A stretch of DNA of 64,000 nt from Palsa-661 sp035535015. GTDB lineage: Bacteria; Actinomycetota; Acidimicrobiia; Acidimicrobiales; UBA8190. Shown one piece after another: positions 28,231-36,214 of this stretch. The translations under genes and the position numbers were made by a program. The stretch's first letter is position 1. Each line of letters starts with the position of its first letter. The notes beneath the pieces are model-generated. The model saw only the letters and a program-made list of their open reading frames with translations, searched no databases and was not told where the DNA came from. The stretch covers positions 54,798 through 118,797 of the forward strand of contig DATLQU010000024.1 of assembly GCA_035535015.1 (NCBI GenBank). Direction: 5' to 3'.

Positions 28231-28551
28231 ATGGAGCCGGACGAATCCTCGTGGTACACGGTCCGGTGCGTCTTACGGTCGGAGGCGGATGACGGACATC
28301 TGTACGAGGAGAGGATCACCCTCTGGCAGGGCGAGAGCCTCGACGAGGCGATCGCCTCGGCCGAGGCCGAAGGCGCCGAGTACGCCGAGGACACCGGGGC
28401 CGAGTACCTCGGGCTGGCGCAGGCGTACTGGCTGCCCGATCCCCCGGGCAACGGTGTCGGGGTGTTCTCCCTCATTCGACAGAGCGATCTGCCCGCCGAC
28501 GACTATCTGGATGCGTTCTTCGATACCGGCCAGGAGCGCCAGGCCCAGTAG
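28231..28551 (+). CDS. Small DUF4288-like protein
   Basis: 106 aa, acidic. The pattern WYTVRCVLR...YEERITLW, DEAIASAEAEGAEYAED, LGLAQAYWL, GVGVFSLIRQSDL and DDYLDAFFDTG matches my memory of the DUF4288 family, whose function is unknown. A TAACCT box (28219-28224) ends 6 nt before the ATG, so the mRNA is probably leaderless. It ends 5 bp from the convergent monooxygenase gene. Confidence 0.75.
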   Translation: MEPDESSWYTVRCVLRSEADDGHLYEERITLWQGESLDEAIASAEAEGAEYAEDTGAEYLGLAQAYWLPDPPGNGVGVFSLIRQSDLPADDYLDAFFDTGQERQAQ

Positions 28552-28556
28552 AACAC

Positions 28557-30020
28557 CTAGGCCCGCAGTTCGTAGGCCTCCCATTTGGGTTCGGCCATCT
28601 CGGCGCGGAACTGCGAGAAGGGCCACGGCCAGACGGCGGGGATGCCGCGGTCGTCGAGGTACCAGCTGCGGCACCCCGTTGACCAGATCGTGTTCTTGGC
28701 CGCTTGCACCCGGGCCGCTTCGAGGCGGGTCATGGCGTCCTCGGTGGCGCTGATCTCCCGGCCGTCACCGCCCCGGAGCCGTTCGACCAACTGCATGACG
28801 TAGCCCAGCTGCAGCTCGGCCACCTCGATGAGAGAGAAATTGCCCACCGGTCCGTTCGGTCCGTTGAGCATGAAGAAGTTCGGGAAGCCGGGGACCGAGA
28901 TCGAGAGATAGGCCTCGGGCCGATCGGCCCAGGCCGTGTTCAGCTCCCGGCCGTCGCGTCCGACGACGTCGATGGGCCGGACGAAGGCATCCACCTTGAA
29001 GCCGGTGGCCAGGACGAGGACATCGAGTTCGTGCAGGGTCCCGTCGACGGTGCGTACGCCGCCTGGTTCCCCACCTTCGATGGCGGCCGTCACCAGCTCG
29101 GCGTTCGGCTTCTGGATCGACTCGTAGAAGTCGGTCGAGAGGATGAGGCGCTTGCAGGCGGCGCGGTAGTCGGGTCGGAGGCGCTCGCGCAGCTCGGGAT
29201 CGGTGACACTGTTCTCCAGGTTGGCCCGGCACAGCTCCTCGATCATGTGCATCTGGGGCGAGTCGGCGTTGATAATGCCGTCCGATACACCGTCGAAGAG
29301 TTGGGCCACCTGGTTGCGCAGCTGTTCCATCAGGCGGCCGTCCCCGGCGAAGGCGGCCTGCTCTTCGGCGGTGTAGGCCGGATTCGTGGTGGGCATGACC
29401 CATTGGGCCGTGCGTTGGAAGAGCGAGAGCTTCTCCACCCGGTCGACGATGCCCGACACGATCTGCATGGCCGTCGATCCCGTTCCGATCACTCCCACCC
29501 GGGCGCCGTCGATGGCGACGGAATGGTCCCAGCGGGCGCTGTGGAAGACGGCCCCGGCGAAGGAGTCGAGTCCTTTGATGTCCGGGTACTTCGGGTGGTG
29601 CAGGACCCCGGTGGCGGCGATCACGACATCGACGTCGTCCTGGACGCCCTCGGCTGTGGTGAGATGCCACCGGCCGTCGGAGAACTCGCAGCGCTCCACG
29701 TCGGCGCCGAATCGGCAGTAGGGCACAACGCCGTGGTCGTGGGCCACCGCTTCGAAATAGGCCTGGATCTCCGGCCCCGGGGAGAAGAGGTGGCTCCACC
29801 GCGGATTGGGGGCGAACGAGTAGGAGTACAGATGGGAGGGGACGTCGCAGGACAGTCCCGGATAGGTGTTCTCCCGCCAGGTGCCCCCGGGCCGGTCGGC
29901 CTTCTCGTAGACGGTGAAGTCCGTGAAGCCGGCTTCCTTCAGGGTGATGGCGCAGAGGATGCCGGCCATGCCGGCACCGATGACGGCGAAGCGCAGGCGG
30001 CGGGGGTTCTCGGACGACAT
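28557..30020 (-). CDS. FAD-dependent monooxygenase, Baeyer-Villiger type
   Basis: 487 aa from ATG 30020. N-terminal FAD motif FAVIGAGMAGI (residues 11-21) and the second VGVIGTGSTA nucleotide motif are clear. The Baeyer-Villiger fingerprint F-x-G-x3-H-x3-W-D is present as FAGAVFHSARWDH. The PGGTWREN and YPGLSCDVPSHLYSYSF segments are also typical. Such flavoenzymes insert oxygen next to ketones or hydroxylate substrates using NADPH. Divergent from a TetR gene, with a perfect palindrome between, so expression is probably repressor-controlled. Confidence 0.92.
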   Translation of the reverse strand: MSSENPRRLRFAVIGAGMAGILCAITLKEAGFTDFTVYEKADRPGGTWRENTYPGLSCDVPSHLYSYSFAPNPRWSHLFSPGPEIQAYFEAVAHDHGVVPYCRFGADVERCEFSDGRWHLTTAEGVQDDVDVVIAATGVLHHPKYPDIKGLDSFAGAVFHSARWDHSVAIDGARVGVIGTGSTAMQIVSGIVDRVEKLSLFQRTAQWVMPTTNPAYTAEEQAAFAGDGRLMEQLRNQVAQLFDGVSDGIINADSPQMHMIEELCRANLENSVTDPELRERLRPDYRAACKRLILSTDFYESIQKPNAELVTAAIEGGEPGGVRTVDGTLHELDVLVLATGFKVDAFVRPIDVVGRDGRELNTAWADRPEAYLSISVPGFPNFFMLNGPNGPVGNFSLIEVAELQLGYVMQLVERLRGGDGREISATEDAMTRLEAARVQAAKNTIWSTGCRSWYLDDRGIPAVWPWPFSQFRAEMAEPKWEAYELRA

Positions 30021-30121
30021 GGGGGAAGTCTGGCCCACGGAGCCCGCCGCTCGAACCCGGCCAGGCCGGCAGACCCGGCGAGCTCGGGACGACTGGGGTG
30101 GCGGGTGGTGGTAAATATGGT

Positions 30122-30136
30122 ACGATACCGTATCGT
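30122..30136. promoter_or_regulatory. TetR-type operator between monooxygenase and tetR
   Basis: A perfect 7-bp inverted repeat with one central base, ACGATAC-C-GTATCGT, lies in the divergent region 38 bp before the TetR start. It sits in the only AT-rich part of the interval, where both promoters must lie. Sites of this form are typical for TetR regulators of actinobacterial lipid and steroid genes. Confidence 0.75.
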
Positions 30137-30173
30137 TTAAGAACTGGGCCGTACGTGCCGAAGAGGAATTGTG

Positions 30174-30863
30174 ATGTCCCCTGCCACCAGCGCCACCACC
30201 GGGCCGCCCGCCACGGTGGACCGGGTCGAGGAGTCCGAGCGTCACGGTGGCCGGCCGCTCGACGCCAGCCGTGACGTCGCCCTGCGGGAGGCAGCGCTCG
30301 CCCTACTGGCCGAGATCGGGTACGACCGGTTGACCATCGACTCGGTGGCGGCCAGGGCCCGGGCCAGCAAGACCACCATCTATCGACGCTGGTCGGGCAA
30401 GGCCGAGCTCGTCGTCGACGCCCTCACCTGCCTGAAGAGGTCCCTACCCGTGCCCGACACCGGAACGCTACGGGGGGATCTCGAAGCCATGGTCCACCAG
30501 CCCCCCGGTAGCGACGACCAGTTCGGGACCCAACTGATGATCGGTATCGTGACGGCCCTGGCCCGAGACGCCGAGTTACGGCGGGTTTTTCGGGAGAGGT
30601 ATCTCGAGCCGAACAGTGCCGGCTTGCAGCAGGTGTTCGCCCGGGCCGTGGCCCGGGGTGAGGTGCCGACCGACCGGAAGCTCGACCTTCTGGTCTCGCT
30701 GTTGCCGGCCCTGGCCATCCAGCACCTGCTGACCTTCGGCGAGATTCCGGGGGCAGACTTTGCCCAAAGGGTGATCGATGACCTGATTCTTCCTCTGGCC
30801 ACCGCGGAGACGAGCACGTCGAATACGTCATTACCGTCGACTTCGAACACAAGCAACCCCTGA
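30174..30863 (+). CDS. TetR-family transcriptional regulator
   Basis: 229 aa from ATG 30174 (AGAGGA 6 nt upstream; GTG 30171 is an alternative). The DNA-binding domain spans about residues 30-80: LREAALALLAEIGYDRLTID followed by ARASKTTIYRRWSGKAELV. The C-terminal ligand domain ends in a Ser/Thr/Asn-rich tail. It precedes an MMPL transporter by 45 bp and is divergent from a monooxygenase, so it probably controls both. Confidence 0.93.
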   Translation: MSPATSATTGPPATVDRVEESERHGGRPLDASRDVALREAALALLAEIGYDRLTIDSVAARARASKTTIYRRWSGKAELVVDALTCLKRSLPVPDTGTLRGDLEAMVHQPPGSDDQFGTQLMIGIVTALARDAELRRVFRERYLEPNSAGLQQVFARAVARGEVPTDRKLDLLVSLLPALAIQHLLTFGEIPGADFAQRVIDDLILPLATAETSTSNTSLPSTSNTSNP

Positions 30864-30908
30864 ACCGGCTGTCCCCCCAGCCCCTGCCGTAAAGAGGAGT
30901 TCCCCGTC

Positions 30909-33146
30909 ATGCGCGCTCTCGCTACCTGGTGTGTCCGGCACCGTCGGTTGGTCGTCGCCTTCTGGATCGTGGCCCTGGTCGTCGTGAGCGGCATCTCGAA
31001 ATCGGTGGGGAGCGACTACTCCAACAGCTTCACCTTTCCGAAGACCGAGTCGGCCGACGCCATCCACCTGCTGCAGGCCGCCTCACCCAAGGTGTCGGGC
31101 GACACCGACCAGATCGTCTTCGCCACGTCGGGCGCCACCAAGGTCACCGACCCTGTCGTCGAGGCCCGGATCAACGCCATGCTGGCCAAGGTGGCCAAGG
31201 TGCCGCACGTCACCACCATCGTCTCGCCCTACGGGGCCGGCGGCTCCAGGCAGGTGGGCAAGGACCAGCAGGTGGCCTTCGCCTCGGTGACATTCGACAC
31301 GCAGGCCCAGAACCTGAAGATGGCCGTGGCCACCGACCTGGTGAACACGGCCAAATCGGCCGACGGCGGCGGGGTGACAGTAGGGGTGTCGGGAAGGCTG
31401 GCCGAAAACGCCGTCCGGCCGTCGTTCGGCTCGGGAACGCTGTTCGGGGTGCTCCTGGCCGGGATCGTGCTGTGGCTCGTCTTCGGATCGGTCTTCGCCA
31501 TGGGTCTTCCCCTGATCTCCGCTCTGGCTTCGCTGGGCACCGCCATCGGACTCATCGGAATGCTCAGCAACGTCATCAGAATGCCCGAATTCTCCACCAC
31601 CCTGGTGCTGTTGATCGGACTGGGTGTGGGGATCGACTACGCGCTGTTCATCGTGACCCGACATCGGCAGGGACTGATCGCCGGGATCGATCCCGAGTCG
31701 TCCATCGTGAACGCCGTGAACACCTCGGGTCGGGCCGTGCTCTTCGCCGGCATCATCGTCTGCATCGCCCTGCTCGGGATGTTCGCCCTGGGTGTGTCGT
31801 TCCTCTACGGCCTGGCCGTGGCCGCCGCTCTCGGCGTGGCGCTCACCATGATCGCGGCGCTGACTCTGCTGCCCGCCCTTCTCGGGTTCATCGGACCCCG
31901 GGTGCTGTCTCGGCGGCAGAAGAAGAGCCTGGCCGAGAACGGACCCCGGATCGTGGGCACCGGCACCAAGGGCTTCTGGCCCCGGTGGGCGGGCATCGTG
32001 CAGCAGCGGCCGGTGATCCCCGCCGTGATGGCTCTGATCCTCATCATCGTGGTCGCCCTGCCGTTCTTCTCGCTACGGCTGGGATCGGCCGACCAGGGCA
32101 ACGACCCCGCCGGATCGGCCACCCGGGTGGGCTACGACCTTCTGGCCCGGGGATTCGGTCCCGGGTTCAACGGTCCGCTCGAGTTGGTGGCCGTGGTCCA
32201 CAACCCGTCCGAGCGAAGCGCCCTGTCCACGGTGGTGAGCGAGGTGGCCGCCCAACCCGACGTGCAGAGCGTGGCCCCGCCGGTGCTGATCCCCAGTCAC
32301 GACGGCAGCGACGTGGCCCTGATCAACGTCTATCCCTCGAGCGCCCCACAGGACGCGGCCACCACCGCCCTCGTCTACCACCTGCGGCAGCAGACCATTC
32401 CCGCCGCCGTGTCGGGGACCAAGCTGACGGTGCTGGTGGGGGGGTCGACGGCCATCTTCATCGACTTCGCCCACGTTCTCTCGGCCAAGCTGCCGCTGTT
32501 CATCGGCCTGGTGGTGCTGCTGTCGTTCCTGCTTCTCTCCGTCGTGTTCAGAAGCATCGTCATACCGCTCGTCTCGGCCGCCATGAACGTGCTGTCCATC
32601 GGCGCCGCCTTCGGCGTGTTGGTGGCCGTCTTCCAGTGGGGGTGGCTGGGCTCGGTCTTCGGTGTCAACCGGGCCGGCCCCATCGAGGCCTTCCTGCCCG
32701 TGATGCTCTTCGCCATCCTCTTCGGCCTGTCCATGGACTACCAGGTCTTCCTGGTCACGCGTATCCACGAGGAGTGGCTGAAATCCGGTGACAACCGCAC
32801 CGCCGTGCGCAACGGCCTGGCGGCCACGGGAAAGACGATCACCGCCGCCGCGCTGATCATGATCCTGGTGTTCGGCTCGTTCATCCTGGGCGGCGAGCGG
32901 GTGATCAAGGAGTTCGGACTGGGCCTGGCCGCCGGGATCCTGATGGACGCCGTGGTCATCCGGATGGCCGTCGTGCCGTCGGTGATGCTGCTCATCGGCA
33001 AACCCAACTGGTGGTTCCCGAAGTCCCTCGATCGCCTTCTCCCCCATATCGGCCTCGAACAGGCGGAGGGCAAGGCCGGCATCGAAGCGACGACCGGCGA
33101 TCACGGTGGTGGACCCCAGGACCTCGTGGGCACGTCGCACCGCTGA
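30909..33146 (+). CDS. MMPL-family RND transporter
   Basis: 745 aa; AGAGGAG upstream. Two repeats, each a membrane helix, an exported loop and a block of five or six helices, as in MmpL proteins. The proton-relay helices are visible as GLGVGIDYALFIVTRHR and FGLSMDYQVFLVTRIHEEW. MMPL proteins export lipids, siderophores or drugs using the proton gradient. Located 45 bp after TetR, forming a likely operon; the substrate may be related to the product of the divergent monooxygenase. Confidence 0.93.
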   Translation: MRALATWCVRHRRLVVAFWIVALVVVSGISKSVGSDYSNSFTFPKTESADAIHLLQAASPKVSGDTDQIVFATSGATKVTDPVVEARINAMLAKVAKVPHVTTIVSPYGAGGSRQVGKDQQVAFASVTFDTQAQNLKMAVATDLVNTAKSADGGGVTVGVSGRLAENAVRPSFGSGTLFGVLLAGIVLWLVFGSVFAMGLPLISALASLGTAIGLIGMLSNVIRMPEFSTTLVLLIGLGVGIDYALFIVTRHRQGLIAGIDPESSIVNAVNTSGRAVLFAGIIVCIALLGMFALGVSFLYGLAVAAALGVALTMIAALTLLPALLGFIGPRVLSRRQKKSLAENGPRIVGTGTKGFWPRWAGIVQQRPVIPAVMALILIIVVALPFFSLRLGSADQGNDPAGSATRVGYDLLARGFGPGFNGPLELVAVVHNPSERSALSTVVSEVAAQPDVQSVAPPVLIPSHDGSDVALINVYPSSAPQDAATTALVYHLRQQTIPAAVSGTKLTVLVGGSTAIFIDFAHVLSAKLPLFIGLVVLLSFLLLSVVFRSIVIPLVSAAMNVLSIGAAFGVLVAVFQWGWLGSVFGVNRAGPIEAFLPVMLFAILFGLSMDYQVFLVTRIHEEWLKSGDNRTAVRNGLAATGKTITAAALIMILVFGSFILGGERVIKEFGLGLAAGILMDAVVIRMAVVPSVMLLIGKPNWWFPKSLDRLLPHIGLEQAEGKAGIEATTGDHGGGPQDLVGTSHR

Positions 33147-33186
33147 ACAGTGGACCACCCGGTAGGCGGAAGAAACACCGCGTCGT

Positions 33187-33969
33187 TCAAGCTTTGATCA
33201 GATCACCGATGAGGACGGGTGTGAGGCCCCGACTGCGGATGAGTTCGACCAGAGCGCCGAAGGCCTGCACCGTCCCGGCGTGGCCGGTGTGCAAGCTGAC
33301 GATCGAACCCGGGCGCAGCGCGGCGGAGACGCGCTGCACGATGACCGAGGGCCCGGGGTCCTGGTAGTCGAGGGGATCGATGTCGTAACCGACCGAGACC
33401 GGGTAGCCGGCCAGGCCGGCCTGCTCCAGAATGAACGACGTGGGTACCACGATCCCCGACGGGCGGAACCAGTGGCCGTTGTCCCCCTCGAGCTGATCGA
33501 GAATGGTGGCGCAGTGTTGGATCTCGTCGGCCACGGCACCGGCGTCGAGAGAGCCGAGATCCGGGTGGTCGTAGGTGTGGTTCCCCAACGTGTGACCAGC
33601 GGCCAGGATCTGATGGGCCATGGTGGGATTGGCCTCCAGCCAGGTACCGACGCCGAAGATGGTGATCGGTGCCGACTGTTGGCGCGCTTCGGTCAGCAGT
33701 TGTTGGGTGAGAGCGACGTCCCCCGAACCGTGGAAGGTGAGGGCGACACCCTTGCCCGACCGGGATCCGTTGGCCACGTAGGTGGCCGGTCCCGTCGGTG
33801 CCGCCGTGGTGGTGGTCGTCGGGACGACCGTGGTGGTGGTGACCGGTGGTCGCTTGGGCCCGGCCGCACGCTTGGCGGCGCCCAGACCACAGGCGCTCAG
33901 AAGAGCGGCCGCCGCGGTGGCCAGGACCGAACGGCGGGTCCACTCGGAGGCTGACCGCGCTCGTGTCAT
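33187..33969 (-). CDS. Exported NodB-like polysaccharide deacetylase homologue with altered motif 1
   Basis: 260 aa. The N-terminus combines a twin-arginine-like TRRSVLA, a hydrophobic stretch and LSAC lipobox with Cys27, so it is probably a lipoprotein exported by Tat or Sec. A Thr/Pro linker leads to a NodB-type domain. Motif 2 is intact (GNHTYDHP, His131 and His135, metal ligands), but motif 1 reads TFHGSGD (78-84) where active enzymes have TFDDGP, so the usual catalytic base Asp is replaced. It may be inactive, binding-only or use another residue. It lies 68 bp after a beta-propeller gene on the same strand. Confidence 0.85.
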   Translation of the reverse strand: MTRARSASEWTRRSVLATAAAALLSACGLGAAKRAAGPKRPPVTTTTVVPTTTTTAAPTGPATYVANGSRSGKGVALTFHGSGDVALTQQLLTEARQQSAPITIFGVGTWLEANPTMAHQILAAGHTLGNHTYDHPDLGSLDAGAVADEIQHCATILDQLEGDNGHWFRPSGIVVPTSFILEQAGLAGYPVSVGYDIDPLDYQDPGPSVIVQRVSAALRPGSIVSLHTGHAGTVQAFGALVELIRSRGLTPVLIGDLIKA

Positions 33970-34037
33970 CGAACGGACACCCTATGCACTACCGGCGCCC
34001 TCGGCCCGGAAAAAGGTCGGAGAATTGTCGGCCGGTG

Positions 34038-35336
34038 TCAGCGCAAGATCCCGGTGTGGCCCAGCGAGTAGCGGCCCGGTTGGGGCCAGATGCAGACGCC
34101 GTGGGGGCTGACACCTACGGGAACACGGGCGATCTCCTGGCCCGTGGTCGTGTCGATGGCGTAGACGTCGGAGTCGTAGCGGCCCGACAACCAGAGCACC
34201 TTGCCATCGGCGGACACGCCTCCCATGTCGGGGCTGGCCACGTTGCTGCCCGATCCGAGGCGGGTCCCGGGCTCGGGAGGCAGCACCCAGGTGGCCACCA
34301 CCTGCCGGGTGGCGAAGGAGACCACCGAGACCGTGCCGACGTCGCGGTTGGAAACGTAGAGATCCTGGGAGTTGCGGCTGACGTAGAGCCCGTGGGCCCC
34401 TTTGCCGGTGGGCAGGAAACCGAGGACCTTGAAGGTGTCGCCGTCCAGCTCCCACACACCTTTGGCGGCCAGATCGGCGACGTAGAAGACGGTACCGTCG
34501 GGGGAGAGCTTCACGTCCTGGGGCTCGGAGCCCGGCTCGAGGTCCAAGGTGCCCACCACCGATTGGGTGGCCACGTCGACTTTGAGCAGCTTTCCCGAGA
34601 ACTCACACGAGGCGATCAGGTAACGGCCGTTGGCGGAGAAGTCCAGGTGGTCGACACCGCGGCAGGGCACCGGCAGGGAATGGACGAGCGCCATGGTGTG
34701 GGGGTCGCGGAAGTCGAGACGCTGGAGCGCTTCGGCCACGACGACGGCGAAGCGACCATCGGGTGTGAAATACATGTTGTAGGGATCCTCGACCGGCACG
34801 GGGGTGCCCGGGTCGCCGGTGACCGGATCGATGGGGGTGAGGCTGTTGCCCTGGTCATTCGTGACCCAGAGCGTCTTCAGGTCCCATGAGGGCACGACGT
34901 GTTGGGGCAGTGCGCCGACGGCGAATTCCTTCACCACCTTGTAGGTCTGGGGGTCGATCTCATCCACCGTGTCGCTGAGGCTGTTGGGCACGTAGACGAG
35001 CGGACGCGCTGTCTGCGCCGCCGGAGCCAGACGGTCCGACTCGTCGGCGGCGTAGATGTCACAGGGATTGGTGACGGGGGGCATTCCCGGCAGGGGGTCC
35101 TCCACCGGGGGGCAGGCGCTGTGAGGATGGTCCTGTCGGGGAAGCGGCCGGGGTCGGACCGGGGTGGTGGCGTGCGAGGCGGCGCGCCGAGACGACTTGT
35201 GATCGGACCCGGTCATGGTGACGACGAGGACGACGAGGACGACGAGGACGGCCACAGCCGTGAGGAGTGCCACCCCGCGGCGCACCAGTACGCGGGCGGA
35301 CAGCCGTCCGGTGTCGCGGTTCTCCGACGGGGCCAT
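34038..35336 (-). CDS. Membrane-anchored YncE-like beta-propeller protein
   Basis: 432 aa. A single N-terminal transmembrane segment (VALLTAVAVLVVLVVLVVTM, about residues 21-40) is followed by a Pro/Arg linker with paired Cys, then repeated blades such as LVYVPNSLSDTVDEIDPQTYKVV, LYVSNRDVGTVSVVSFATRQVV and LSGRYDSDVYAIDTTTGQEI. This is the seven-bladed YVTN/YncE propeller. Such proteins are extracytoplasmic and mostly of unknown role. Cotranscribed with the deacetylase homologue downstream, which suggests a cell-envelope function. Confidence 0.87.
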   Translation of the reverse strand: MAPSENRDTGRLSARVLVRRGVALLTAVAVLVVLVVLVVTMTGSDHKSSRRAASHATTPVRPRPLPRQDHPHSACPPVEDPLPGMPPVTNPCDIYAADESDRLAPAAQTARPLVYVPNSLSDTVDEIDPQTYKVVKEFAVGALPQHVVPSWDLKTLWVTNDQGNSLTPIDPVTGDPGTPVPVEDPYNMYFTPDGRFAVVVAEALQRLDFRDPHTMALVHSLPVPCRGVDHLDFSANGRYLIASCEFSGKLLKVDVATQSVVGTLDLEPGSEPQDVKLSPDGTVFYVADLAAKGVWELDGDTFKVLGFLPTGKGAHGLYVSRNSQDLYVSNRDVGTVSVVSFATRQVVATWVLPPEPGTRLGSGSNVASPDMGGVSADGKVLWLSGRYDSDVYAIDTTTGQEIARVPVGVSPHGVCIWPQPGRYSLGHTGILR

Positions 35337-35486
35337 GCGGCTGCGAATCGTCAGCCGCGCGCGACGTGGAGATCAGCGGCCGGGTCGTGCCGCGTCGGCG
35401 GAAGCTCCTCACGGTCCGGCACGGAGAAACGATACCGCGGAGTTCCACCGGCAACACCGCAGGTCGAGCCGGGCTACGTTGCTCGC

Positions 35487-36149
35487 GTGTGCTTCTCTCC
35501 GGAAGGTGACCTGGCCGTCGGCCTGGTCGTCACCGGAATCGGGGTCGATGCCTGTCGGCACCTGCGGGGAAGAAACAACTATCTGTTGTTGGCAGCCACT
35601 CCGGTCGTGCTCGGCGCCCATCAGATCGATGAATCGCTGGTGTGGTGGGGACTGCAAGGCCATGTACCGCACCTGGCCGGGCGGATCGCCATGTGGATCT
35701 ACCTGATGATCGCCTTCGTGGTCGTTCCCATCCTGGTGCCTCTGGCCATCTTGAGACTGGAACCGACGGCGCGGCGGCGATGGCTGATCACACCGTTCTT
35801 CTTGCTCGGGGTCGGTGTGGCCGCCTCACTTCTCGTCACGATGGTTCGCAACGGGATCACGGTCAAGCTGGGGCACTACCACCTGGCCTACAGCATCGGG
35901 CTGAAACACGGGATGGTGATCGTGGGTTTGTACATCGTGGCCACGTGCGGATCGCTTTTGTGCTCGGGCTACCGGCACATCGTGATCTTCGGACTGGCCA
36001 ACGTGGTGGCCGTGGTCATCCTGGCCCGGCTGACGGCCGATGGCTTCGCGTCGCTGTGGTGCTTCTACGCCGCCATCGCCAGCGGCGGTATCTCGCTGCA
36101 CATGCGGCTGGCCAAACCGCACCGCGGTCGTCCGTACGCCATGACCTGA
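35487..36149 (+). CDS. Integral membrane protein, DUF6629-like
   Basis: 220 aa from GTG 35487, where TACGTT (35475-35480) ends 6 nt upstream, so a leaderless start fits; the much longer open frame upstream is antisense to the propeller gene. The N-terminus (V/M)CFSPEGDLAVGLVVTGIGVDACRH, the AHQIDESLVWWGLQG motif and six or seven hydrophobic helices match my memory of DUF6629 membrane proteins. Function unknown. Confidence 0.82.
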   Translation: MCFSPEGDLAVGLVVTGIGVDACRHLRGRNNYLLLAATPVVLGAHQIDESLVWWGLQGHVPHLAGRIAMWIYLMIAFVVVPILVPLAILRLEPTARRRWLITPFFLLGVGVAASLLVTMVRNGITVKLGHYHLAYSIGLKHGMVIVGLYIVATCGSLLCSGYRHIVIFGLANVVAVVILARLTADGFASLWCFYAAIASGGISLHMRLAKPHRGRPYAMT

Positions 36150-36214
36150 CCCGAGGCGCGGGACTGTCCGGAGGTGTCGGGCCGACCGTCACCGTCGTGA
36201 CGGGCACGACAGCG

